DNA from: Mauremys mutica | Lineage: Eukaryota; Chordata; Testudines; Geoemydidae | Reading direction: 5' to 3' | DNA: 64,000 bases | Assembly (NCBI RefSeq): GCF_020497125.1 | Contig: NC_059080.1 | Coordinates: forward strand, 50,719,563 to 50,783,562 | Shown here: positions 22,955 through 33,609 of the stretch, one piece after another | Layout: each line of letters opens with the position of its first letter | Position numbering within the stretch: position 1 is the stretch's first letter | Notes under the pieces: generated by a model | What the model saw: the letters and a program-made list of their open reading frames with translations, nothing else | Told to the model about the DNA's origin: nothing | The model's database searches: none | Program-made: the position numbers and the translations under genes

Positions 22955-24030
22955 CATAAGAATGGCCATACTAGGTCAGACCAATGGTCCCCAAAGCCCA
23001 GTATCCTCTCTTCTGACAGCAGATGGTGCCAGATGCTTCAAAGAGAATGAACAGAATGAAGAACTTTATCAAGTGATCCACCCCAACATCCAGTCCCAGC
23101 TTATAGCAGTCAGTTATTTAGGGACATCTAGGGCATGGGGTTGCATCCCTGACCATCTTGGCTAATAGCCATTGATGAACTTATCCTCCATGAATTTAAC
23201 ATTCTTTTTTTAACTCAGTTTTTAACTACTTTTGGCCTTCACAACATCTCCTGACAACAAGTTTCACACGGTGACTGTGCGTTGTGTGAAGTACTTCCTT
23301 ACATTTGTTTTAAACCTGCTGCCTATTAATTTCATTGGGTGACCCCTGGTTCTTGTGTTATGTGAAGAGGTAAACAGCACTTCTCTATTCACTTTCTCCA
23401 CACCATTCATGATTTTATAGACCTCTACCATATCTTCTCTTAGTTGTCTCTTTTCCAAGATGAACAATCTGTCTTTTTAATCTCTCCTCACAGGGCTGGC
23501 TCTAGGTTTTTTGCTGCCCTCAGCTCAGGTGGGGCTGGGGCTCGCAGGCGGTGCTGGAAGCGGAGAGAGTGATGTCACCTTCTCCCAGTGCCTGCAGGGG
23601 CTTTATCCCCTCCCCCGCCTGGCCGTGCAGAGAAGCCCCGATATAAGGGGTGGCACAAGGCAGCACAGCAGCCAGTGCGCAGATGAGGCGGCGCAGCTCC
23701 GGCTCCCCGGCAGGACTTGCCCTCTCCTCCCCAGGTAGCGGCTGGGCCCTGGCAGCTCAACATCCCGGGCCTGGGGCTTCCCCTTCCCGCTGCAGCTGGG
23801 GGCGTGGCGCCCTCGCCCCGTGTAAGTGGTGCAGCTCTGAGAGTGCAACTGCCCCGAAAAAAAAAAGATGGCTGGAATGCCCCCCTGGAAATGTGACGCC
23901 CCAAGCCCATGCTTGCTTTGCTGGTCCTGTCTCCTCATATTGAAACTGTTCCATACCCCTATTAATTTTGGTTGTCCTTCCCTGTATTTTTTCCAACGTT
24001 AATAGATCTTTCTGGTAGTCCAGTGTTATT
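22955..24030 (-). mobile_element. CR1 3' region, split by a hAT at 23491-23929
   Basis: The 3' end is at the left (ATAAGAATGGCCATACTAGG, then TCAGACCAATGG). The sequence then runs through the conserved CR1 3' UTR and the end of the reverse transcriptase ORF. It breaks at 23490 and resumes at 23938 with ATTGAAACTGTTCCATACCC. Confidence 0.8.
23491..23929. mobile_element. Non-autonomous hAT inserted into CR1
   Basis: Begins CAGGGCTGGCTCTAGG and ends GCTTTGCTGGTCCTG. A perfect 8-base duplication TCTCCTCA flanks it (23483-23490 and 23930-23937). Removing it restores a continuous CR1. Its interior is G/C-rich without a transposase. Confidence 0.9.
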
Positions 24031-24384
24031 CTTTCAATTTTTTTAAAGGCTTAGATATCTTGAATCTGGAAAAATACTGTATAATAGTGACCACAGGCTA
24101 CCATCTTCTCCAACTTTTACTCATAAGGGCTCTTGAGATTTCTGCAGATAGATTTCAAACATTTCAAGTCTGGATATGTGTTTGTATAGCTTGTGGATAG
24201 AGTATCAAAAATGTGAACCACAAAGCATTGGTTTCATAATCACTTTCACACACATCTTTAATTCTTGGCATGGTGCTTAGTTACCACACTAACATCTTTT
24301 TACCCAAGTGATATAATTTCATAATCCACGCCTATACTAGCTCTGCGTCTAAAGCTACTTATTTACAGAAACTGGAATGTCAAT

Positions 24385-24561
24385 AAAAGCAGCAAAGAGT
24401 CCTGTGGCATCTTATAGACTAACATCCTACGGATGCATCCGACGAAGTGGGTATTTACCCACGAAAGCTCATGCTCCAATACGTCTGTTAGTCTATAAGG
24501 TGCCACAGGACTCTTTGCTGCTTTTACAGATCCAGACTAACACGGCTACCCCTCTGATACT
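24385..24561 (+). mobile_element. Penelope-like retroposon copy with hammerhead-like core
   Basis: The left arm AAAAGCAGCAAAGAGTCCTG and the right arm CAGGACTCTTTGCTGCTTTT are exact inverses. The tail reads CAGATCCAGACTAACACGGC, then TACCCCTCTGATAC. The flanks TGGAATGTCAAT (24373-24384) and TGGAATTTCAAT (24562-24573) agree at 11 of 12 bases. Between the arms lies the hairpin described separately. Confidence 0.75.
24439..24476 (+). ncRNA. Hammerhead-ribozyme-like core (degenerate)
   Basis: In order: CCGACGA (24439-24445; the canonical core is CUGANGA, so one base differs), one extra A, a 6-bp stem GTGGGT/ACCCAC with loop ATTT, GAAA (24463-24466), then a 3-bp stem AGC/GCT around TCAT and a C where cleavage would fall. 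The extra A and the U-to-C change depart from the canonical core, and I could not draw a convincing stem I. Hammerheads are known in Penelope-like elements; activity of this copy is doubtful. Confidence 0.45.
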
Positions 24562-25122
24562 TGGAATTTCAATGAAGACTGAGGAATGACTGCTTTATCA
24601 GGAATTTTTGAAGTGGCTCTCTGTGAACCATGTATCGCCATAAAGAAAGTTGGAGTCAGTGCAAACACCATACAGTTAAGACCAAGGCATTAGGTTTTGT
24701 GGTCTGTAAGGGGCGAAGCTGTCAGTTATGGATGGACAAAAGTTGCCTCACTTTTTAAACGGCCCTCTCCCCCACCCCGTGTAGACCAGGCCTCAATCTG
24801 AACAGTGTACTAGATCTCACCAGGTTCTTTTAAATTTGAAGTGTAAGAAACATTTTGAGACACGATCAGGCAAAAAAAACCAACAACATTAACTAAAACT
24901 TATTTTTTTGCATCCCATCTCAAAAACAGTTCATCTGATTCACTTCATATCTGGACACAAACCTATCTGCTGGCCACAGACCACACGTGCAGCATTTGAA
25001 ACATCTGAGGATATGGTTTGAGGTGGGAAAGATCAGATTTATAATGGAAAGCACATCTCAGCCATAATCATAGACAGGATATGATCTGACTCCATAATAG
25101 TCCTTTAAGACACAGTACTTAC

Positions 25123-25232
25123 ACACAGTTTCTAGCAGCCAGGTCTTTGTGAATGACCTCCCTTCTGGCTAAATAACTCATTCCACAGGCAATCTGAATA
25201 GCCATATGAACAAGATCCTGCTGGGAAATTGC
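25123..25232 (-). CDS. RYK: RYK kinase-domain exon (catalytic loop HKDLAARN), likely exon 12
   Basis: The 110-base exon reads AISQQDLVHMAIQIACGMSY, then LARREVIHKDLAARNC and a split valine. It contains helix E and the catalytic loop. Most kinases have HRD here; this exon has HKD, as RYK does, while keeping the aspartate and asparagine. The acceptor is AG at 25233-25234 and the donor GTAAGT begins at 25122. It enters in phase 0 and leaves in phase 2 (GT of a valine codon whose last base starts the next exon). RYK is regarded as an inactive or very weak kinase that signals through partners in Wnt pathways, which fits the altered loop. Confidence 0.96.
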
Positions 25233-27264
25233 CTGCAACAGCACAGAAAAATTATTATCACCACAAAATCCTACAAATAGAGAGTTCAGTGTATGCCATA
25301 TTGAGTATTTTTTCTCAATTTTAATATTCTTTCATTTCCATATTTTATCTCCTCATTTATAAAAACTATCTGCAACCACTCATTCTTCAGGACATATCAT
25401 TGCTCCCTAGTATTTCTTGATACTTATTTCAAATACTTAACCCTTAATTTCTGAAAATGCCTTATTTTTAGCTCTAAATTGGCTTTGAAATATTTCCTAG
25501 CTTTCATTTTTCTTGTCACCAGTTTTTCACATAAATCAAGGATGGACTGAGACAAAATCGTATCTGGATCCACCAAAATTTCAGCCACCCTGCTACACAC
25601 TTCTCTGCATATTACTTACAAAAGCAGCACTCATTTTCAAGGAAAAGACCACAACCAAGTATATAAAAGGAGCAGCAGCCTCAAACTTATAATTCCTATC
25701 CACTGCTGAAGACTGCAAGTCTCAACACCTTTGCTCCATATCCCTTTTTAATTTTGTCAGTGTTAATTAATGGGGAGCTTTGTAGTGAGAGTGTTTACGT
25801 TTAAAATGTAATATATAATGTGCAAACATTATGTTACTGCATGTCGTCTGCGCTTTGAGACATTTACTACTTCCTGTAGCCTGCTTTGGGACACTGACAC
25901 TGATTTAGTATTGTATCATTGCCAGGACCCTATGTATTCTGCAGAATTCACCGCTTCCCACAGATGTGTGCTTCAGGTGCTCAGTTTACAACTTCTGCAA
26001 CAGTTATGCAATTTCTATACAAAGTTCTGTAGTAACATTGAAAATCTGAGGCAGAATAAAATAAATTGAATCTAATATCAAATGACATAAGCAATATTGT
26101 ACTGGTCATGTTTAATTCAATAAGTCATAGATAATGATGAGAAAACAGAAGTATGCCAACTAAACTGGAGTTTGCTAAATTAACTGTTTTAAAGTATTTG
26201 AATGAGCGAAGGAGGAATGGCACTCTCAACGAAGGACTCAGGTTTTATGATGTTAAGTATTTCCCACTTTCTTAATTATACATTAAAAGAAAATATGGTC
26301 AGAGCTAGTTAATACAAGCCAGTTGTGAAAACACTGTCTGTTTGGATTAACAGGGCCTTAAAGCAATAGTACATAAACTGTTAAACTGGATTAGTGTTTT
26401 TCTGCAGACTTTCTTTGGCACATGGACAGTGAGTCCTATGTGAATATTCAGAACACAAACTCCATCAGATGGGCTAATATCTGGATGCCTGGGAAGGAGA
26501 CAGTATCAGTCTGTAGATATTTGCAATTTAGAGATCAAGCCACAAAGCAAACGCAGACACAATCATAGTCCCACAGTTGCTCACAGTACAGTACCTCTGC
26601 AAATTAACAGGAAGAAAGCCCTTGACTGCTTGCTACTTAGTGTACAAAGCAGGGATGACTTATTGACCTCAGTGAGCCAGATAGCCCATAAAAATAAAGT
26701 AAGTGACAAGTCAATCATCTAGAGAAAGTCAGGCAGTGTTGTGAGAGAAAGATTAAGAGGAGCATGATGGAAAATTATCTTAACAAAATACACAGGCATG
26801 TGTCTGCTGTGGTTGATAAATCCTTTTTCATTCAGATTTTCCTCTTACAAGTGTTTTGTTCCATTTCATTTCTGTTTTAGACGATTAACATTTACTAGGG
26901 CTCTCAATTAATTGTGATAAAATTAATCGCAATTAATCACACTGTTAAACAATAACAGAATACCATTTATTTAAATATTTTGGATGTTTTCTATATTTTA
27001 AAATATATTGATTACAGTTACAACACAGAATACAAAGTGTACAGTGCTCACTTTATATTTATTTTTGATTACAAGTATTTGCACTGTAAAAAAAACAATA
27101 GTATTTTTCAATTCACCTAATACAAGTACTGTAGCACAATCTCTTTATCATGAAAGTTGAACTTACAAATGTAGAATTATATACAAAGAAAACTGCATTC
27201 AAAAATAAAACAATATAAAATTTTAGAGCCTGCAAGTCCACTCACTCCTATTTCTTGTTCAGCC

Positions 27265-27815
27265 ACCCACTCAGACAAACAAGTTTGTTTACATTTGCAG
27301 GAGATAATGCTGCCTGCTTCTTGTTTACGTCACCTGAAAGTGAGAACAGGTGTTCTCATGGCATTGTTGTAGCCGACATCTCAAGATATTTACATGCCAG
27401 ACGTGTTAGAGATTCATATGCTCCTTCATGCTTCAACCACCAGGCCAGTGGACATGCGTCCATGCTGATGACGGGTTCAGCTTGATAACAATCCCAAGTA
27501 GTATGGACCAACGCATATTCGTTTTCATTATCTGAGTCAGATGCCACCAGCAGACAGTTGATTTTCTTTTTTGGTGGTTTGGGGTCTGTGGTTTGCACAC
27601 TGGAGTGTTGCTCTTTTAAGACTCCTGAAAACATGCTCCACACCTCGTCCCTCTCAGATTTTGGACAGAACTTCAGATTCTTAAATCTTGGGTCAAGTGC
27701 TGTAGCTATCTTTAAAAATCTCACATTGGTACCTTCTTTACGTTTTGTGAAATCTCCAGTGAAAGTGTTCTTAAAATGAACATGTGCTGGGTTTTCATCT
27801 GAGACTGCTATAACA
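27265..27815 (-). pseudogene. hAT transposase C-terminal fragment, left arm
   Basis: Reads on the minus strand from about 27815. It contains TGDFTKRKEGTNVRFLKIAT, then ALDPRFKNLKF, a variable acidic stretch, and DACPLAWWLKHEGAYESLTR followed by LACKYLEMSATTMP. This is the conserved WW-x-x-HE...LA-KYL dimerisation block of hAT (ZBED-like) transposases. The frame is open over 122 codons and then shifts near 27356, with the C-terminal end continuing in another frame to about 27265. The N-terminal zinc finger and the catalytic first part are absent. Confidence 0.8.
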
Positions 27816-27879
27816 TGAAATATATGGCAGAGCAGGAGACATACAATTCTCCCCCAAGGAGTTCATTTATTACATTTGT

Positions 27880-28144
27880 GACTGCTTTTTTTGTTTTGTT
27901 TTTTTTAAAAACAAGCTTCATCAGCATGGAAGCATGTCCGCTGGAATGGTGGCCAAAGCATGAAGGGGCATACAAATGTTTAGCATATCTGGCACGTAAA
28001 TACCTTGCAATGCCAGCTACAAAAGTGCCATGCAAATGCCTGTTCTCACTTTCTGGTGATACTGTAAATAAGAAGAGGGTAAAATTATCTCCCATAAACG
28101 TACACAAACTTGTTTGTCTTAGCGATGGGCTGAAAAAGAAGTAG
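27880..28144 (+). pseudogene. hAT transposase C-terminal fragment, right arm
   Basis: Plus strand: FISMEACPLEWWPKHEGAYK, then CLAYLARKYLAMPATKVPCK, then CLFSLSGDTVNKKRVKLSPI and NVHKLVCLSDGL. It is the same dimerisation domain as in the left arm, here intact to the end. It points the opposite way, so the two fragments are head to head around 27820-27880. Confidence 0.85.
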
Positions 28145-28374
28145 GACTGAGTGGACTTGTAGGCACTGAAGTTTTATATTGTTTTGTTTCTGAGTGCAGT
28201 TATGTAACAACAACAAAAATCTACACTTGTAAGTTGTACTTTCACAACAAAGATTGCACTACAGTTCTTGTATGAGGTGAACTGAAAAATACTATTTCTT
28301 TTATCTTTTACACCGCAAATATTTATAACAAAAATATACACTTTGATTTCAATTACAACACAGAATACAATATA

Positions 28375-28514
28375 CGATAACTCCTCACTTAACGTTGTAG
28401 TTATGTTCCTGAAAAATGTGACTTTAAGCGAAACGATGTTAAGCAAAGCCAATTTCCCCATAAGAATTAATGTAAATGAGGGGGTTAGGTTCCCGGGAAA
28501 TTTTTTTCACCAAA

Positions 28515-28558
<44 letters not shown>

Positions 28559-29281
28559 CATACATACATACACACACACACGCACACACACACAATAAGT
28601 TTTAAACAAACAATTTAATACTGGTACATAGTGATGATGATTGTGAAGCTTGGTTAAGGTGGAGGAGTCAGAGGGTGGGATATTTCCCTTACTGCTAAAT
28701 GATGAACTAGTAATTGGCTGAGCCCTCAAGGGTAAACTCTCTCACTCTGGGAGGCAGCAGGAATGGAGGGAGATATGCGCATTTCCCTTAAGTACACTGC
28801 CTTGTTAATTAGATCAGATTGCTGAGACTACAGCTGCTGCAAGCTCCCTCTGTCCTGAGCCCTGCTCTATGGTAAGCGAGGTGCAGGAGCAGGGGGGAGG
28901 GGGACACCCTGACATTAGCCCCTCTCTTCCTTCCCTCCCCCACACCCTGGCACAGCAAGCAGGAGTCTCGGGGAGCAGCTCCAAGGCAGAGGGCAGGAGC
29001 AACACAGGGCAGTGGGGGGAGGGACACAGTTGAACTGCAGGCAGCAGCTGCACAGGGAACTTAGGGGAGCGGAGAGCTAATAGGGGGCTGCCAGTCCACC
29101 CTGGTTCCAAGCCCCCACCAGCTAGCTGCAAGGGGCTGCTCTTCCTGCAAGCAGTAGACAAAGCAGGCGGCTGCCAAACAACATTAGAAGGGAGCATTAC
29201 ACAACTTTAAACGATCATGTTCCCTAACTGATCAGCAACAAAACGACGTTAACTGGGACGACTTTAAGTGAGGATTTACTG
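28375..29281. mobile_element. Mariner-like palindromic element inside the hAT
   Basis: The left arm CGATAACTCCTCACTTAACG mirrors the right arm, whose inverse reads CAGTAAATCCTCACTTAAAG. TA lies at both outer edges (28373-28374 and 29282-29283). Removing it rejoins the hAT arm. The middle holds a TA/CATA/CA microsatellite and a G/C-richer stretch without coding motifs. Confidence 0.7.
28518..28594. repeat. (TA)n-(CATA)n-(CA)n microsatellite
   Basis: About 18 TA units pass into CATA and then CA repeats. Confidence 0.95.
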
Positions 29282-31121
29282 TATATGAAAATGTAGAAAA
29301 ACATCCAAAACATTTAATAAATTTCAATTGGTATTCTATTGTTTCACAGTGTGATTAAAACTGCGATTAATCACGATTAATTTTTTTAAGTTAACTGCGT
29401 GAGTTAACTGCAATTAATCGACAGCCTTAACATTTACTATAAATGTCATTAGCACAAATACTATTAAAATGTTCCATCTTGGACGACAGTAAGTTCTCAT
29501 GTAGAAAAGGTCCCCAACCTCAAATTAACTTGTATACTTCTCATTTGCATTTCTCTTAATACAATCAGTCCTCACTGCCCAGCTCAAAAAAAAAAAAAAA
29601 AACATGACACATTTGCTAATAAATCATTATATTCAATTTAGTAACATTAAGCAAGCACTTTTGGTAAACTGTACAGTTTCCACACACTCTCCCCTCCCCC
29701 TACTCCTCCTCCCCAACTATATGATACAGGTCAAAAGAAATAGAGATAAAAAGATTAAGTCACTTCCAATTTGCTGAAGTTTCCTTAAGATTTTCTTTTA
29801 AAAACATTAACAAAGAACTTCAAAAATTAAGACTATTAATGGAAGCGTTATGATTAACTTATAACAAGTGCATTAAATATCAATAAAATATTAAGTATGC
29901 ACAGTTAAGTAACCAAAATTAAAGAAATGTCAAAAGTTAAAGTTGTGCGCAACTAACTCCCCGCCTTTATGTGCACGCATTATAATTTAATTCTACGGTC
30001 TGTTTTGTTTTCTTAATTTTTTTTTAAAGTTAAGAACAATATACTTCTGTAGCATCTTGCACTGTGCAGTTCTGTGTATGTTAGACACATAGCCTATTAC
30101 AGATATTAATGTATAATATATGCATGAACAAAAGTGAGATACTGAACTATGTCAGAAATAGTACACAGCTGTGTAATCAAAGATTACAGCAGTGCTCACA
30201 CATTAGGAAGTGGAGTTCAGGTTGCAGTATATTCTTAACTTTGGCATTTCTGGGTGGAGTGAGAAACTGCAACATTAACATTTTCTTAACAAAGTTTCCT
30301 AGAAGTTTTTCTGAGAAAAAGGAGGAAATACCCCATACTTAAGCTATTTGGCTAGACAACCACAATGCATACAGCATGTAAGGAGTGCACTCAGGGAGGT
30401 AAAGGTTGCCTATGGAGTCACCTCACAGAGGTGAATGAGGCAAGGCTCCTACAAAGAACTGCTGCTTTCAAGACACACCTTAGGAGATGGGGTCACACTG
30501 ACAGATTGAGTTACAATACAGTGCTGCCTCACTTCCAAGATGCACATGACCTACGGATACCATGTAGCCAAGAAGATGCATAAGGCAATGGAAGGAAGCT
30601 GTTTGGTGTTCAGAATTTTTGAAAACCAGACAGATATTTAACTACCGATTTAGGAACCTAATTTTAGACTCTTATATTTGAAATTCTTGTTCTCGATCTA
30701 CAAATTTTAACAGCACTTCACTAACACCACAGGTCCGTAGGCAAGTAAACTATCATAACATTTTAAAAGAACCTGTGATGTTCAGCTGTAAAATATTAAT
30801 CTGAAAACAGACAGAATGCGAAGTGAAACAAATGCTTAATGTAACACTCCCATTTACAGTAAAAATAGGGAGTTGCTGTAATTAATAAGACACTGGAGTC
30901 AACAACTGTCTGTGATAAATTCACAGAAAAATTACTTTTTCTTGTGAACCACAAAATATACACTTCCCATGTCTGCTTTTAAGTTTCAGCTATGTAATAG
31001 GCTTTCCAATTCATTCAACTCTTGAAAAGTCATCTCTATACTGTCTCCACAGCTGGATCTTAAAGTCTGAACAAAGTTTGACCAACTAAAACACTGAGTT
31101 TTTAAATTAGCCATTTCTTAC

Positions 31122-31254
31122 CTGAGGATTGTTGGCCTCTACTAACTTGCACTGGCGCAGGAACAGTTTAAGGTTCCCCCAGTTCATGAAAGGCAGCAGC
31201 ACCATGGGTTTCTCCCCATCTTCTATACTGACATGGGTGATAGGGAGCAGGTTC
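31122..31254 (-). CDS. RYK: RYK kinase-domain exon (beta-4/5 and hinge), likely exon 11
   Basis: The 133-base exon reads NLLPITHVSIEDGEKPMVLL, then PFMNWGNLKLFLRQCKLVEA, then NNPQ. This covers beta strands 4 and 5, the hinge and helix D of the RYK kinase-like domain. The hinge PFMNWGNL is diagnostic of RYK rather than of ROR or other receptor kinases. The acceptor is AG at 31255-31256 after CTCTCTTTC, and the donor GTAAG starts at 31121. It enters in phase 2 and leaves in phase 0. The reading frame is intact. Confidence 0.96.
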
Positions 31255-32169
31255 CTGAAAGAGAGATCAGATGCTCCTAAATTTTAGAAAGGTGATATCT
31301 GATCAAAGTTAGCAAGTCACCTAAACAAAAGAACCCACTATAAATGATAAATAGAAGTACAGTAGAAAAGGCAATAGATTATTTAACAAAATAAAGTAAC
31401 AAGGTCTCCAAATAACTTGAAGCTACATGTTTAGGAATGTGTCCAAACATCTGAGTAATTTTTCATCAAGAAAAACTTCTGCGTGCTCCAAAACTGATTA
31501 AAGATAAAATCCCACTGAAGATTATTCTTTACACAAACTATGAGTGTATCTTCAGTTTGGAAATGTATTCATCTCTTTAAAATGCACCTATACATGTTAC
31601 AGATTCCATTATATTACAGTAAGCATAGTTTATAGAACTGAGCAAAAATCTGGCATTTCCATTTGGCTGGAAAATGATAGCTTGACATTTGTCCTACACA
31701 AGGAAGGAAAGTCAACATTTGAATATTTTCATGGAACAAAAGTCTGAAAAACACTGAGTTGGAAGTGCCAAATCAAAATGTTTCATTCTGAATCAGCTTA
31801 ATTTTAAACTCATCTGCCTGTGGTGCTGCAGGGATTTATGGGTGCTGAAGCTATTGTGTTATTACAGGCTGGCTGAATCTCCTAAGATGCACCACGCAAA
31901 ACAGCCAGTTTAATGTTGAACTGACTTAAACAAAGCATTTTGGTTCTGTTCAACAATTTTAATCTTGGTCAAAGCTACCCACATAATATTTTATTTCAGT
32001 TTTCCCCAATTTACTATGGAAAAGTCATTAAAAAAATTCTCAACCAGCGCTAGTAATTTCTTTATGTAGTACTTTTGATGCAAATTCCAAAGCCCTCTTT
32101 TTAAAATCTGTTTCAGCATCCCAGATCTTCACTACATCAATACTTGTATTTCAGTTATGCCTACGGACT

Positions 32170-32191
32170 CACACACACACACACACACACA
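32170..32191. repeat. (CA)n microsatellite
   Basis: Eleven CA units. Confidence 0.95.
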
Positions 32192-33017
32192 GCCCCTCCC
32201 CAGAAAAAGTTTACAATCTAAACAGAAATCAGATTGGGGGAAAGGAGAGAAGAAAGCAAATATACTTTTACACTGATACATTTGAGCATTTTCATGGGAA
32301 GCATTATTATTTTATTTCCTTTAATCCAATCTCTCTTTTTAGATGTAAACTAGAACTTTAAATTAAGCATGACTCTGCAAAGAAAAGTGACTTAAAAAGG
32401 CAGTGTGGATCTTGTTTGCGTTTCAATGATTTCCATATCAAACTCCTTCAGATTACAAGACTGCTCAATTGCCAATACATGAGACTTGAATGTCAAGCTG
32501 GGTTCCTTCCTGCACACTTGCCATTACCAGTTAAAGATTCTGAAGACCAAATGAAGCCCTCAGTGACATCTCAAATCCCAGTGAATGGAGATTGTCTTGG
32601 ATGAGGTACATAACTCCCTTAAATACAGACCCCACAAAATCATGACAATAATTCATGTACACTACACCCATGCTATTAAGCATTCTTACATCCTAGATGC
32701 TTCCTATTTAGCAACACATAGTACTGCTTGGAGGCTTATCTTTTTTTTGCATCCATTCCACTCCTTGTTGATCATTGTCATAACACTATTGGCAGACTTT
32801 ATCTCTTGATATGCAAGAATACTTAATAGCGTGAAGTATAGGTGGTTACAGAATGTACCCGAGTCCACACCCTATATATGCTACGGTAATAATCTTTGTA
32901 TTAAGCATGTCTTCTGAGATATCATTTAAAAACTCAATTTTCTGATCAATAATATCATGGGAATATGCATGTAGCAGCATTATATGTGAAGTTATAAACA
33001 TAAATTGAGATTATGAC

Positions 33018-33608
33018 AAAGGCCACATCTACACTACCAGCAAAATTGGTACTGCTGCGATCGATGCAGTGGTGTTGATTTAACGGGTCTGGTGAAGACA
33101 TGCTAAATCAATGGGAGAGCATCTCCCACTGACACTGCGCAGTGTAGACACCGGGGTAAATGGATGTAGCTATGTCGACTTTAGTTATGTTATTCACGTA
33201 ACTTAGATCTATTTACTGTGGTAGTGTAGACCAACCCTAAGGTTTGGTCTACTGTACAGAGTTTGGTCAACGCAAGGCAACTTATGTTGACCTATGAAGT
33301 GTCTACACTTAATTTCACTCTCACCGATGGAACTGCCCCAATACATTGACTTAACTCCACCTCCATGAGCAGTGTAGTCAAGGTCGATGTAGTTTGGCAT
33401 TGTTTACATCGACTGTTACTGGCTTTCAGGAGCTGTCCCACAAATGCACACACTGACAGTACAACTGATACAAGCGCTCCTGGTGAGGATGTGCACCATC
33501 AGTACCAGGAGCAAAGTGTAAACAATGCACAAGAAATGTAATTACTGTGGCAGCGGTACGCTGACATAAGTCAGATTGACTTAATTTTGCAGTGTAGACA
33601 TGGCCAGT
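33018..33608. mobile_element. Palindromic MITE cluster
   Basis: The left edge reads GGCCACATCTACACTACCAG and the right edge, inverted, GGCCATGTCTACACTGCAAA. Inner pairs such as GTGTAGACCAACCCTA (near 33225) and GGTTTGGTCTACTG (33241) suggest two palindromic units joined. TCTACACT ends are typical of short Harbinger- or hAT-type elements in turtles. No transposase. Confidence 0.6.
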
Positions 33609-33609
33609 A

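Larger units (their letters stand above)
21424..25122 (-). other. RYK: RYK intron of 3.7 kb
   Basis: Holds an old CR1 piece (22200-22465), a CR1 split by a hAT (22955-24030) and the Penelope-like copy at 24385. The remaining AT-rich parts (21424-22190, 22470-22950, 24575-25122) show nothing I can name. Confidence 0.9.
26896..29429. mobile_element. Palindromic hAT carrying two inverted transposase fragments
   Basis: The ends are TAGGGCTCTCAATTAATTG and, inverted, TAAGGCTGTCGATTAATTG. A perfect 8-base duplication ACATTTAC flanks it (26888-26895 and 29430-29437). The two arms match over hundreds of bases (for example around 27010-27250 and 28145-28370) and each arm carries the C-terminal part of a hAT transposase reading outwards. 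The right arm is split by a mariner-like palindrome. Confidence 0.85.
25233..31121 (-). other. RYK: RYK intron of 5.9 kb
   Basis: Dominated by the palindromic hAT at 26896-29429. The flanking parts (25233-26887 and 29438-31121) are AT-rich with no named feature; a run of about 17 A lies at 29587. Confidence 0.9.

Noticed and set aside
28439..28729. Open frame with long tyrosine-isoleucine run
   Set aside because: Translation of a TA/CA microsatellite.
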